DNA from: Theropithecus gelada
Taxonomy: Eukaryota > Chordata > Mammalia > Primates > Cercopithecidae
Assembly (NCBI RefSeq): GCF_003255815.1
Contig: NC_037673.1
Location: 160,868,793 to 160,932,792, forward strand
Direction: 5' to 3'
Length of the DNA: 64,000 nt
A program made the position numbers and the translations under genes. The notes beneath the pieces were generated by a model. It ran no database searches, was not told the DNA's origin, and was given only the letters and a program-made list of their open reading frames with translations. Below are positions 11,741-23,626 of the stretch, one piece after another. How positions within the stretch are numbered: position 1 is the stretch's first letter; every line of letters begins with the position of its first letter.

Positions 11741-12034
11741 TCAGCCATCATGATGTCTCACGTCTATATTCCCAACTCTTTGGGAGGCCAAGACAAGAAG
11801 TTCCCTTGAGCTCAGGATTTTGAAACCAGCCTGGGCAAACATGGCAAAATCTCATCTCTACAAAAAATACGAAAAATTAGCCAGGCATGGTGGCACACAC
11901 CTGTAGTCTCAGCTACTAGGGAGGCAGTGGTGGGAGGATCACTTGAGCCCAGGGGGTTGAGGCTACAGTGAGCTATGATCACACCACTACACTCCAGCCT
12001 GGGCAACAGAATGAGATCCTGTCTCAAGCAAACT
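11741..12034 (+). mobile_element. AluJ-type SINE
   Basis: Both arms are present: TTTGGGAGGCCAAGACA in the left and AGCCAGGCATGGTGGCACAC in the right, ending in GAGATCCTGTCTCAAGCAAA. The head is decayed. Confidence 0.85.
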
Positions 12035-12049
12035 AAAAACAGTAATACT

Positions 12050-12178
12050 GGCTTGCCCAGTGGCTCATGCCTGTATAACACTAGCACTTTGGGAGACCAA
12101 GGCAGGAAGATTGCTTGAAGCCAGGAGTTCGAGGCTAACCCAGGCAACAAAACAAGGCCCTGTCACTGTCAATAGAAA
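12050..12178 (+). mobile_element. Free left Alu monomer (FLAM-like)
   Basis: A single arm: GGCTTGCCCAGTGGCTCATGCC to CAAGGCCCTGTCACTGTC, then an A-rich end, with no right arm. It follows the preceding Alu in the same orientation. Either a FLAM or a right-truncated Alu. Confidence 0.7.
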
Positions 12179-12507
12179 AAAGCAGTATCAAAAATCAATG
12201 TTTAGTAAAAATAAAGCACATATTTTCTTACTCTCAACTCACATATCCCCCACTTAGCACATCAGAAAGTTTTGAAAAGATGTTCATAAAATATTTAAAG
12301 GAACAGCTTAAATGTGGAATCATAGCCCCCGCTCCACTGTTCATGCTGAGAAATATCAACATCTTCTTAAAATAAGACACAAGATACTGAAACCTATTGT
12401 TTCAAGAAAGGGCATATGTTGATTAATCTCAACGGGTGGCAGGGAAACTCACTAATACTCACTCATAGCTTTAAAACAATTATTTTACATAGCTTTACAA
12501 CAATTAT
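12179..12507. other. Unassigned sequence
   Basis: AT-rich; nothing recognised. Confidence 0.5.
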
Positions 12508-12686
12508 TCCGAAAGTGGAGGCCTTCAGCATCAGCATCACCTGGGAGCTTGTTAATGATGCAAATTCCTAGGCACCACCACAGACTTACTTAGTCAGGCA
12601 TTCTCGGGGTGGGGTCTAGCAATCTGGTTTAATAGGCTCTGCAGGTGATTCTATGCAGGCTAAAGTTTAGGAATGACTACTTTAAA
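12508..12686 (-). mobile_element. MER5A hAT-Charlie DNA transposon
   Basis: The blocks CAGCATCACCTGGGAGCTTG, GATGCAAATTCCTAGGCACC, GGGGTGGGGTCTAGCAATCT and GTGATTCTATGCAGGCTAAA appear in order, which is the reverse of the MER5A consensus. The inverted termini are worn. Ancient non-autonomous element, no coding capacity. Confidence 0.85.
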
Positions 12687-15019
12687 GCAACTATAGAGAG
12701 AATAGGAAGGAAAAAAAAAATCACCCATGCTGGAAATCATAATATAGAACCAGAAGTTTTAATGTCATAAACTAGGCTAGAAATCTTGCTCTAGAACTTT
12801 TTAGGAGTATGATATTAGGAATAATACTTCTCTTACTTTTCTTATTTATAAAATGGGGGAAGTAAAATATATATTGAACCATTATTTTAGGTACAAAAAT
12901 AATATGTATAAAAGACATATTGGAGTCTCACCAAGAATATTAACTGAAGAATGTTAAAGCAATAATATTCTTAAACAAAAGATAGATAGATTGTGTTATT
13001 AACAACAGCTAGTAATTTCTTCCTAAAGTTTGAATCAAGCCAGCTCCAGCTGTCCTTTACATGTCCATGTTCAAATATCAGTCAAGGAAATTGTGTTTGA
13101 TACACAAAATTAGAAGATGGCAGCTTTCCATCCAGTCACATCAAGAGGCCTACAAATGGTTTACTTATTTAGCAGATTAATCTCTCCATGTTATCCCAGC
13201 TAAGAAAGTGTATTACAAATTTTTTATACAGGAATTTAAAACTACATTTGAAGTTATTAAAATATGAATAATAAATGTCCATGAAATGGCCCAGGATCAG
13301 TTACGGTATGGATGGTTTGGTTTCTCAGAGAAGGCAACATAAAACAAGAACAAAAGCCACAGCAAAAAAACCCCCAAAACACTAAACAATAAAGGGGGCA
13401 GTGTTTATGTAGTCTAAGCATCTAGAAGAAAACCGACTCCTAAAGTTTTATTTATTTATTTATTTATCTAGGCTATATACTTAGGTTTAAAGGATATCAT
13501 AACATCCCCAAAATGTGTTTTTAAGTAGTTTCCATGCCCCAGTTGCCCCTGTTTATTTAAGATTGGTATGCAGTCTCTGAGATAATCTATTATTTTGGCT
13601 TTGCTAGAACATGTCCCTTTTCTTGTTGAATTTCTTTAAGTCACACTACGGGCTGTTAAAATCTCCCTCTGACTCCCTGGGCAGAGCATGCTAACGTGGA
13701 GCTGGAGTTTTCTGAAGGAGCTGTCATGATCTGTTGACTCAATGATCTGTTAATGACACCTGAAAGCTCACAGCAGCACTGGCCTCAGCTTGCTGCTGCT
13801 ACAGCTGGCCCATGGAGGATGCAGGTGCATTGTAAGAGGCACCCAAATCAGCCATTAAGGTCACTTTTATTAGAGTCTTCTACTTACAAAACAGGGCTCT
13901 CAGGGAGCATGATTCAGTCTAGCATGACCCTGATGGCTCAGAAGAGAATCACACTTTTAAGGAGCAGCCAAGTCTTGTTATAATAATAAAAAAAAAAAAA
14001 AAAAAAAAAGGAAGGAAAATAATATTGCTGTTTTTACTTTCACAGACTCATATATCCTATTGTGCAAAAAATTTAAGAACAATGGTTCCCACCTTACACC
14101 TTCATTTCACCCCTTCCTCCGCTGCCCTGCTAGTGGTAACTAATTTTAAAGGAAATCGCCACCCCATCTCTTTTTTTAGTCAATAAAAATTAATTCCTTT
14201 GCAAATGTCACATGTGATTTGCTGAAAAAAGTCATCTGAGCAAAGGCATAACTCTAAAAAGTTTAATAGACTAGAATTGCAAACCCTGGTAATGAAAGAT
14301 AAATCTCTTTAAAACTCAACTTAAGGAGTACCCCTATTCCAGCCTAGCCCCATGTGGGACATTTTGCCTACACATTATTTTGCTCCAGACAACTTCATAA
14401 CATATAAAACAAAACAGGGCCTTCTTCTGTTGTTAGGCACTGGGAGAGTTGTTCTAAACTTGTGTCTTCAACTTATGGCTTTTATTTTAGTTAATGGAGT
14501 CAAGATACCACATATTCAACTATTTTAAATCTATCTGGAATTTTGGCTAATTGTTCTTGCAGCATACCTGAAAGCATTGGAAAAGAACACCATGTTTGTT
14601 TGTTTTCCCAATTTTCCCACCATTCTTGATTTGTCACATAAGTAATAGTAATTACTCTGCTTTAATTCATATTAGAAAACAATTACATCATAACTTTTAA
14701 ATAAAGCAAACCATTACAAAGGGAATTGTAACATACTGATACTATAGGAAAGAAAAATAATGAAACTTGAACAGATATCTTGCCTACAACAACTCAATTT
14801 TGTAAAGTTGGCAAAAAAACAATGTTTAAAGAACATGTAGAGTAGATGTCATTTTTGGTTCAACACGAATAGATCATTGATCTGGCAAATAGCATTGAAG
14901 AAATTTATTACAGTTCAGTCATTAATATATTCATTCATAGAAGAATTCCTTGGTGGGTTAGAGAAAATGCTTTTATCCCTCTTGTTTTGTATAATGTGCC
15001 ACTATATGTAGTATATGTG
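12687..15019. other. Unassigned sequence with an A-tailed segment
   Basis: About 2.3 kb with no nameable repeat. It includes a short TTTA microsatellite (13446-13467) and a relatively GC-richer piece at about 13640-13980 ending in 22 A residues (13988-14009). That piece has open codons 13753-13983 but no recognisable protein; it could be a retroposed copy of an unknown transcript. Confidence 0.4.
13988..14009 (+). repeat. Isolated A22 tract
   Basis: Twenty-two uninterrupted A bases after TAATAAT, with no Alu or L1 body upstream. Possible retroposon tail or a simple homopolymer. Confidence 0.7.
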
Positions 15020-15480
15020 GATTTGTTTTCCAAGTTCTATTATTTCCACTAATGATGCATCTCATGAAGTATGTTTCAACCTTCCTTACCTCCCATCCTG
15101 GACAGCCTTATGCATGGGAGGGGCCGATAACTTTTTACTCTTTCCAACTTGCACAATGCTTCTTTGGATGAGAATATTTGAAGCACATTTCTTACCATGT
15201 CATTTACTTGCTCAAAAATCTTCACTAGATTCTTGACTCAACAAAATAATACAAAAACTCAATAGCCTGTAATTTAGAACCGTCTGTGATCTGATCTTGA
15301 CGTTATATAAACCTCATTTCATATCCTGTTCTTTATATCCCTAAGACCAAAACTGCGCTATGGCAGAATTGTTCCTGACCTATCTCCACATAATCTACCT
15401 CAACTTAACTAGTTTACCAGCTTCAACCAAACCATGCTCTCCATTCTTCTCTCTAAAATATTTGCCTGACATTCATCATG
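15020..15480 (+). mobile_element. L2 LINE remnant
   Basis: Contains the diverged L2 3'-ORF text: ATGTCATTTACTTGCTCAAA, AATCTTCACTAGATTCTTGA, AACTCAATAGCCTG, GTGATCTGATCTTGACG and later CCTGACATTCATC-like text. Mammalian-wide age; no open frame. Confidence 0.55.
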
Positions 15481-16094
15481 TGTTCCTCACACACTGGTAG
15501 GCTAGTTGCTATTTATACTCCCATGTCATCAGACAATTAGACAATATGATAAACAAGAGAGGTTATAAGCAAATGTATTTATGCAAATTGCTATTATTAT
15601 AATTATGAAACTTAAATAATAACCAACTGATAAATACAAGTTGAAGATAAATTTTTTCCTATAAAAAGTAAGTTAGATATTTTGGAAATAAAGTCCCTAA
15701 AAATATTGCTGTCATACATATTGGTTGTAACAATATAGCTGTAAAATATTGGGGGAAGATCATAGAAAACTAGAAAGATTCTGCATTTATATTTCTAGTT
15801 GAAAATCTTGAAGTTTCACTCCATTTTAAAGAAATTGAAAGTAGGATTCCAAGGTCAGGCATTTTGGGTATGGTTTGTGCAAGGAAAGTGACATATTTAG
15901 AGAATAATATGCCACAGTAGTAATGGTAATAATTATTTGGAAAACAAATTATCGAAAATGCAGACATCGTATATGTAATGACAGAAACAGAAATCTAAAT
16001 ATGATGCAGAGAAGATTGTAACAAATCCATTATTTAACAAGAACTTGTTTCTTACCTTAATTATGAACATTTTCAAACATTTATAGTATGCATG
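15481..16094. other. Unassigned AT-rich sequence
   Basis: No repeat or gene recognised. Confidence 0.5.
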
Positions 16095-16440
16095 GTCATT
16101 TTTACTGGTGTATAATTTACATTCAGAGAAGTGCACATATTGTAAGCTTTATGAATTTCCATAAACTGTACACATCTTTGTAACCAGAAAGAGAGGATTA
16201 CCAGTCATCCAGAAGGTACCCCCATGCCTCCTTTCTGTCACTGCCCCCTCATCTTGCATGGGTCACTATTCTATTTAACAGCATAAATTAGCTTTGCTTC
16301 TTTTTATAATATGTATACACTGTGTATATTATTTTGTATTTGGCTTCTTTCTTATAACATTGTACTTATGAGATGTTTGCTTCATGTAACTATAGAGCAT
16401 CCAGTTTCATGACAACAAAGTATTCTTTGAATCCTCTTAG
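16095..16440 (-). mobile_element. L1M 3' UTR fragment
   Basis: The plus strand shows the antisense blocks TATAATTTACATTCAGAGAA, AACTGTACACATCTTTGTAA, GTACCCCCATGCCTCC, GGGTCACTATTCTATTTAAC and TTTGGCTTCTTTC in order, as in L1M 3' UTRs. Confidence 0.65.
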
Positions 16441-18030
16441 AGCAAATATTCACAATTTACTAAAATAAAAGGACTTTTCCTTCTTCTTATATATGCCAAT
16501 TTTGGATTGTGTCACTCAGTTCCATATACCTGGACTGTTCTTGCTCTTTTTTATCCCCAATCTATTGTAAAAAGGTAATTTGTACAAAGCTATAAGTGTG
16601 TCCCTCATATAAATATAAAATGTGCCACAGATTCATGCAACTTATTAATAAGGGCAACAACAAGATGGTGACGTTAATTCAAAGAGCATTTGAAGAACCA
16701 AATATGTACAGTGATTAAAGGAAAAAAAAAACATTAGAATAAGATTGCTAGGTGAGATTAAAACCTGGAAATGCTTATACAGGATAAAAATCAATCTACA
16801 AATTAATGATGTAACTTCAAAGTCAGGTATCTAAATAATAATAAATGATATGTCAAACAAAATTGTATCCTCCTAGAGATTAAGATAATAAAAAATTATT
16901 GGGTAGGCCTATTGAACATTTTTTCAGGATAACCCTGAAGGGACACACAGATGTCATTTTGCCTTATTTCTGATCCCTTGAGGTCGATGTTCATGCCACT
17001 TCCACTCTGAAGTCTTTCTGATTTCCTAGCTGGAAGTCATCTCTCTGGCCAAGGAGCACTGGCAGTACATGGAGTATGTACAATATGAAGTTTGTGAATG
17101 AATAATGGTAATCTGCCACTCTAGGGGTATATCGCTCTTTGAGCAGAAAGGGCTAATTAAGAACATAATTAAATTTTAAATTATAGCTGAAGAAATTGCA
17201 CTGTAGAAGAGAGATAAATTAGAACACATCATGGTGTGGTTAGCAAGTATATATTCTTAAAAATTAGAGCAAATATGCTTTGAGAAATAATTGATTTATA
17301 AAGTACTCTACTTTTTCAACTTCCTTTTGCCCTTTCTCTAAGCTCTGCGCTATAGAAACATTCTCTCTGTAATCCCCCTGCTTCATTCTAGTCTTGTTAA
17401 GCAAAACTACAGGAATAATCTATCTCAAGCTCCATTTTAACCATCTTTTTTCCTCATCAGAGCTTGGAGATGCTGTTTGGAAACTCACGTTCAATCATGG
17501 ACTTTTACTGGCCACCATTTTCTTATTTAGCTCTGTGACCCTCCATGCTACTTTTCCTATTAATCACCGTCAGGTGCTTGCTACTCACTTCACTGGACTT
17601 GTTGGACTTTTATTTCTTATTCTCTCCCTTTCAGTCTTTACAGAAACATTCTCTTCAGTAGAGCTTTGTTAACCATTATTCTTTTTTCTTTAGCTTCTCT
17701 AGATCATACTATTTAAGGGATAATTTGCATAATGCATCCGTAAGTCAAGCTTGATCAGATTTTGCTTTGCTTGTTTTCTCAGCTCCTCCCAAGTAGCTAA
17801 AAAGTTGATCTTGCTAAGATGGTTTTGAATTAAGTTACGTATGCTCTTGGCCAGAACTCCTTTTCTCACTTCCAACTGGAGTGGATAATGCAAAGTAAGA
17901 GGTAAGATAATGCAGTGTAAAACTTACTTCCTTTTCTGGGCACTCTCAACTGAAGTATAAAGAGTGACTGACAAAAAATCTTAAATTCCTTTTTTATGAA
18001 ACTCCAGGAAAATAACATTTGGCGATAGCT
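16441..18030. other. Unassigned sequence
   Basis: Mostly AT-rich with no repeat named. A pyrimidine-rich block at 17390-17680 has a 92-codon frame (17394-17672) and splice-like signals at its core, treated under findings. No supported gene. Confidence 0.45.
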
Positions 18031-18545
18031 CAAATCTATGCTTTTTAGCTGTGTGAGGCTATTTGAATTAAAATGTAAATGTAAATGCATTAAAAATAAA
18101 TAAAATTTGACCTGATGTGGTGGCTCATGCCTGTAATCCCAGCACTTTGGGAGGCCAAGGTGGGCGATTCATGAAGACAACAAATTGAGACCATCCTGGC
18201 CAACATGGTGAAACCCCATCTCTATTAAAAGTATAAAAATTAGCTGGGTGTGTTGACACGTACCTGTAGTCCCAGCTACTCAGGAGGCTGAGGCAGGAGA
18301 ATCGCTTGAACCAGGAGGCAGAGGTTGCAGTGAGCTGAGATTGTGCCACTGCACTCCAGCCTGGCGACAGAATGAGACTCCGTCTAAAAAAAATAAATAA
18401 AAGTAAATAAAATTCAAAATTAATTTCATCCAATTACTTCAGCCATATTTCTAGTGCTCAATAGCCACATATAGTTACGGTGTTGAACAGTGAAAATATA
18501 GAACGTTTCTATCATCAAAGGAAGTTCTGTTGGACAGAGTTGACC
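18031..18545 (-). mobile_element. hAT-type DNA transposon (MER33-like), split by an Alu
   Basis: After the Alu the text AGTGCTCAATAGCCACATAT and CATCAAAGGAAGTTCTGTTGGACA is the characteristic end of this element family. Before the Alu are AGCTGTGTGAGGCTATTTG and the AT-rich middle. The same family recurs at 53975. I know the sequence type but am not certain of the name MER33. Confidence 0.6.
18109..18400 (+). mobile_element. AluS-type SINE inside the hAT element
   Basis: Complete Alu, from CCTGATGTGGTGGCTCATGCC to GACTCCGTCTAAAAAAAATAA. It is flanked by TAAATAAAATT-type repeats, which mark a target-site duplication in the AT-rich centre of the older DNA transposon. Confidence 0.9.
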
Positions 18546-19363
18546 CAAAGTACGTGGTAGCTATTCAATGCAAATGTGCAGACTAGTGACTTCCCTTTCA
18601 TTTTTAGCTAAAGTGCTTCTTCCTTTTAAGGAATTTTACTTACCTGACTCCACTAGGGATTGGTACTATCTAAGGGGCTTACAAATGATTTGGAAGACAC
18701 AGAGCCCAGTAAAATTTTCAAGTGTGCAGATGGAACTAAGCTCTTCTGGGAGTGGAAATGCCAAATTGAAAAACTATGCCTGAAGGCTTTATGAGGGGGC
18801 AGACATGCATCAGATGAGCTTCTCTTCAAGCAAGTACAATGTGACAAAGTTAGGTGGAAATGATTGCAGCCTTATGGGATACTGGATTTGGTTTTCCTGG
18901 TTAACAATTGATAGAACAATATCAAGTTCATTATGTAGTGTTTCCTAAAATACAAAATTTTGTTATCACTCAAAATAGTAAAAATAAATTTGAGTGAAAT
19001 GATGCAGGTATTTTCTACTTGTGTGTGATGTTTAATGCATAAGTATCTATGCAAGTAAAACCTAACAGAGGTGGATGTTTTAACTTGTTTTAATAAGTCA
19101 CTACTAACTTCCCAAATAGAAGTGGAAGAAAAGGCAAAACACAGAAGCATAAAGGAGTGAGGAGTGTTGTTTGAGAGAAAAATAATAGTTCTTTGTGCTT
19201 GAAACAAAAGTCCAGGGCATGATATAGTTTTAGAAATGAGTGTCAAGCCTTATTGCAAAAATCCTGGTAAAATACATATCAAATAGGTGAAGAAAACCAC
19301 CAAAATAAGTTATTCAAACAGCAGAAGAATAACATAATCTAATGAGTATTTTAGAAAGATAAA
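18546..19363. other. Unassigned sequence
   Basis: No nameable repeat; a 124-codon minus-strand frame (18872-19246) has no recognisable domain and biased AT-rich composition. Confidence 0.45.
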
Positions 19364-19783
19364 TGATATAGTTTGGATCTTTGTCCTCTCCAAATCTCAT
19401 GTTGATCCCCAGTGTTGGATCCCCAGTGTTGGAGGTGGGGCCTGGTGGAAGGTGTTTGGGTCATGGGATCAGATCCTTCATGAATGGGTTGATGCTCACC
19501 CCATGGTAATGAGTGAGTTCCCACTCTCTTATTTCACATGAGAGCTGGCTATAAAAGGAGCCTGGCTCTTCCTCCCCTCTCTGTCTTGCTCCCTGTCTCG
19601 CCACATGACATGCCTGCTCCTGCTTCACCTTCTACCATGATTGTAAGTTTCCTGAGGCTCACCAGAAGCCAGGCAGATGCTGGTGCCTCGGCCTGCAGAA
19701 CTGTGAACCAAATAAACAATGTTTCTTTATAAATTACCCAGCTTTAGGTATTCGTTTATAACAAAGCAAAACAGACAGATATA
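19364..19783 (+). mobile_element. Solitary MaLR LTR, MST type
   Basis: Starts TGATATAGTTTGGATCTTTG and continues through GGAGGTGGGGCCTGGTGGAA, ACATGAGAGCTGGCTATAAA, TACCATGATTGTAAGTTTCC and ATAAATTACCCAGCTTTAGG. This is the full order of an MST-family LTR of the non-autonomous ERVL-MaLR class. It has a TATA-like CTATAAAAGG and an AATAAA near its end. CAGTGTTGGATCC is locally duplicated at about 19410-19432. No internal retroviral sequence flanks it, so it is a solo LTR made by recombination. Ends at TG and ...ATA, the latter decayed from the expected CA. Confidence 0.85.
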
Positions 19784-19802
19784 GGAACTCTAGCAGCAAC
19801 GT

Positions 19803-20025
19803 AGATTAATAGTTCTAAAAGGGGGTGCTTTTATCTCTCGGGCCAGTTGGCCATTTCTAGAGATAGCATTGGTTGTCATGAGAGATTAGGGGTCACAGAG
19901 CCAATGTTATCTACTAGGTAGAGTTTAGGGGTGCTTCTAAACTTCTTATAATGTAAAAGAAAATTCCCACAACAAAGAAATACTCAGTCCCAAATGTTGA
20001 TGTTGCCAAGGTTGAAAAACCTTGA
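19803..20025 (+). mobile_element. MER20 hAT-Charlie DNA transposon
   Basis: The text GGGCCAGTTGGCCATTTCTAG, GGTTGTCATGAGAGATTAGG, CCCACAACAAAGAAATACTC and ATGTTGATGTTGCCAAGGTTG follows the MER20 consensus through to its right terminus. MER20 copies have been co-opted as enhancers in placental mammals, but nothing here shows that. Confidence 0.8.
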
Positions 20026-21540
20026 AGCAGACAATAAATTTAAGAAAGGAGATGCCTGAAATAATAAAATCATTTGGGATACTGATACAAAAGTAAATTT
20101 AAGAAATGATGAGAGGAGTAATGTTATATTAATATGTTTACTGTTCTTAAATTTATAAAGACGGAATATTGACAAGGAGGAATACAGAGTTAATCCAATT
20201 TTCTAAATAGAACAAAAAGAAACCCATTCCCTATTTACATGTTTTCTATAACTTATACAATTATTTACTCATAAGTTTACGTAAACAAAAGAAAATTCAA
20301 GAAGGATATATGCTGCACTGCAGGTAAAATTAATGGGAAAATACATAAACTAACATAGCTGGGTCTTTTTTATTATACAGAGAAAAGAGGGAAATTCTGT
20401 AATTTTTTAGAGAGAATATAGAGTTACTGAAAAGCGCAAAAGAAATTCAGCTTCAGAATTCTCCCATATAACATGAAATTCCATTGGAATTTTAGGGGGA
20501 AATTGTGAACCAGCATTTCATGGCAAAACAAGGTGTCTGTCATGGATAAAGTCAGTAGAATTTTTTCAAATTTCACAATGCTCAAAATATACATGAACAA
20601 CCTACAGTTATTGAAAAGATTACTTAAAGATGTTAAACATGGTAAATCATAAAATTTAAAGAACTCAGTGTATAAAAGTTCTCTTTTGCTGTTTGGTAAA
20701 TTCAGGAATAAAATTAGATCTTTTCTTTTGGCCATGCAAACTGTGAATTCTGTACAAAGCTTGAACCTGCTATTATTACTTCATCTGGATATTGTGTTTT
20801 CTTCTACTTTCCAGGGGTCAGCACATCCTGCACTTTATATAAGATCTCTTTTTCAGTTTGGTTACTTAAAATGATAATTGTTCCTATTCTGTTGCAATGC
20901 TTACTAAAAATGGCTGGGCAATTGACTAGTTGGGTCATTGCCTGGTATAATTGCCCAGCAAAGTTTCATTATATATTGTTTCTATATTCTTGTCTTCATA
21001 AAATAAGATTCCCACAAAGAAATATGGCAGCAATTATAATTAGGCAGTGCACTTCTGTATATTAAAAAAAAAACAAGTCACTGAATTTTATTCAATTATG
21101 AAAGATGAATAAAAAATTATCTCCCTTCAAGTTCTACTTTATTTAATAATTCCCGTTCCTTTTCTGGAAACAAAAAAATAATTATTCTTGTATAAGGCTC
21201 CTCCAGAGGTTTCACAAAAATTATAATGAAAACCTTTAAATATGATATGGAAGAAACAGTGAAGCATTTAAAATATATGTGGAAATGCCACTGGCATTTA
21301 TTATAAGTTTTTAAAACCTGAATTTTTTTTATTTATTTGGAATAATTCATGAGATTTTGGCAGAAATTTTTAACATGTATTTTCTGGAATTTTCAATTAC
21401 TTTACATAAATAATGATTAAAGTCACTGTGAAATATTTTTTAAAACGAATTGCACATACAAACTTGGGAAACAAATAAAGCTATATCCCTGTGCATGGAG
21501 TCAAGAATACAGAAGCTATCCTAGGTTTTTCAAACAATTA
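20026..21540. other. Unassigned AT-rich sequence
   Basis: About 1.5 kb without a nameable repeat, RNA gene or coding signature. Confidence 0.5.
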
Positions 21541-21838
21541 ATTTTTTTTTTTTTTTTTTTGAGATGAAGTCTCGCTGTGTCTCCCAGACTAGAGTGCAGT
21601 GGCACGATCTTGGCTCACTACAACCTCCGCCTCCCAGGTTCAAACAATTCTCCTGTCTTAGCCTCTCAAGTAGCTGGGATTATAGGTGCCCACCACCATG
21701 CCCAGGAAATTTTTGTATTTTAGTAGAGACGGGGTTTCACTATGTTGGCCAGGCTGGTCTCGAACTCCTGACCTCGTGATCCACCCTCCTCGGCCTCCCA
21801 AAGTGCTGTGATTACAGGCATGAGCCACTGTGCCTTGT
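21541..21838 (-). mobile_element. AluS-type SINE, full length
   Basis: A 20-T tail, then the inverted arms to GCCACTGTGCCTTG. The flanks share TTAATTTTTT, consistent with a target-site duplication. Moderately diverged. Confidence 0.9.
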
Positions 21839-22014
21839 TTAGTTAATTTTTTAATAGTCAATTCAGGCTTGCTTTTCTTGTTTATTTTAATGGTCAAGAA
21901 AAGATGCTTAGAACACTTACTTTCAATTTTCCAGGCAAAAATTACCCCAGCTATGCACTACAACAAAGTCACTAGTATATCCTGGTCTCAGGTAGGCCAA
22001 GAACATTTTTAAAA

Positions 22015-22775
22015 GCTTTCTATTGAAGTAAAATATGTGTACAAAACTGCACATGTAGGAGTACAATTTGATAAATTTTCATTAACTGATTATTGATTAT
22101 GCCAGTGTAACTAGCATCCAGATCAAGAAATCATCACCAGTACCCCAGTAAACCCTCTTTTAATTTTCCCCAAAGTTAGTCCATTATCCTAATATCTTAA
22201 AGCATAGAATACTTTTTAATATTATTTTATATAAAAATTGCATAATACAGCATGTTCACTTCTGTCTGACTTTAGCTCAACAGTGTTTGTGTAATTCATT
22301 CCTATTGTTACCTGTATTTGTAGACAGTGACTACTATTGTGGTACAGTAATCATTATGTGAAATACCTGAATTTATCCTATCGATGGGGATATGAGTGAT
22401 ATTTAGGTTCTAGCTATTATAAATTAGTAGTGTTTTATTGTATTACATGATTTTTTGGTAAACATTGGAACACATTTCTGATAAAAATATACCTAAAAAT
22501 TGAATTCTTGGATCATAGAGATTTTGTGTGTTCACATTCAGTAGAAACAGCCAAATCGGTTCCCAAAGGCTGTACCAGTTTTCCATGGCTTCCAGCTCTG
22601 TTTCAGAACTTCAGTTGCTCAACATCCTCCCCTGCACTTGATAGTCCCGTCTTTCTCATTGGCCTCTCTGGTGATTACTTAGTGGTATTTCATTATGATC
22701 GTAATTTGTGTTTTCTTGATGTCTTTTCATATGTTTTATTAGAAATTTGGATATCCTCAGAGAGAGGATATTAAT
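22015..22775 (-). mobile_element. L1M 3' UTR and ORF2 end
   Basis: Antisense L1M text in order: GTACAATTTGATAAATTTTC, ATCCAGATCAAGAAATCATC, GTTTGTGTAATTCATTCC, TTGAATTCTTGGATCATAG and GGCTGTACCAGTTTTCCATG. It continues into the region normally followed by TCCCACCAACAGTG, here diverged. Mammalian-wide age. Confidence 0.7.
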
Positions 22776-22907
22776 GCAGATAAATGTTTACAAAAGTGAT
22801 AGATGGGCAGGAAAGGAGAAGAGCAGTTGTTATGCCAGACCAGGACAGTGTCCCTGCCTGTGTGCTGGGGTGCATTCCTCACTAAGCTGCTGTGGTACAT
22901 TGCCTCA
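22776..22907. other. Short unassigned spacer
   Basis: Sequence between the L1M tract and the younger L1 tail. Nothing recognised. Confidence 0.4.
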
Positions 22908-23626
22908 TTTTTTTTTTTTTTTGAACTTTTGTTTTAAGTTCAGGGGTACATATGCAGGACACTCAGGTTTGTTACACAGGTAAATGTGTGCCATGGTGGT
23001 TTGCCGCAAAGATCATTCCATCACCTAAATATTAAGCTCAGCTTAATTTTTAGCTGGGCTTAATATTTAGCTATTCTTCCTGATGCTCTCCCTCTTCCAC
23101 TCCTCACCCTCCAACAGGCCCCAGTGTATGTTGTTCCCCCCATGTTTCCACATGTTCTCATTATTCAGCTCCCACTTATAACTGAGAAAACGCAGTGTTT
23201 GGTTTTCTGTTCCTCCATTAGTTTGCTGAGGATAAAGGCCTCCAACTCCATCCATGTCCCTGCAAAGGACATGATCTCATTTTGTTTTATGGCTGCATAG
23301 TATTCCATGGTGTATATGTACTACATTTTCCTTATTAGTCGATCACTGAGGGGCATTTAGGATGATTCCATGTCTTTGCTGTTGTGAATAGTGCTGCAAT
23401 AAACATACGTGTGCATGTATCTATATATCAGAACGATTTATATTCCTTTGGGTATATGTCCAGTAATGGGATTACTGGGTCAAATGGTATTTCTGCCTGT
23501 ACATTTTTGAGGAATTGTCATACTGTCTTCCACAGTGGTTGAACTAATTTGCACTCCCACCAACAGTGTAAAAGCATTCCCTTTTCTCCACAACTTCATC
23601 AGCATCTGTTGTTTATAGATTGCACT
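22908..23626 (-). mobile_element. 5'-truncated L1P 3' end
   Basis: A T-run, then TTTTAAGTTCAGGGGTACAT, CAGGTTTGTTACACAGGTAA, CTGCAAAGGACATGATCTC, GGCTGCATAGTATTCCATGG and TTACTGGGTCAAATGGTATT. This is the antisense of a primate L1 3' UTR and ORF2 end. It is truncated at its 5' side near 23626. An inverted-duplication scar lies at 23028-23067. Confidence 0.9.

Noticed and set aside
15990..16020. U6 snRNA-like text (CAGAGAAGATT)
   Set aside because: Only about 11 bases resemble U6; the rest of the gene is absent.
18872..19246. 124-codon minus-strand open frame
   Set aside because: AT-rich, low-complexity hydrophobic composition; no family recognised.
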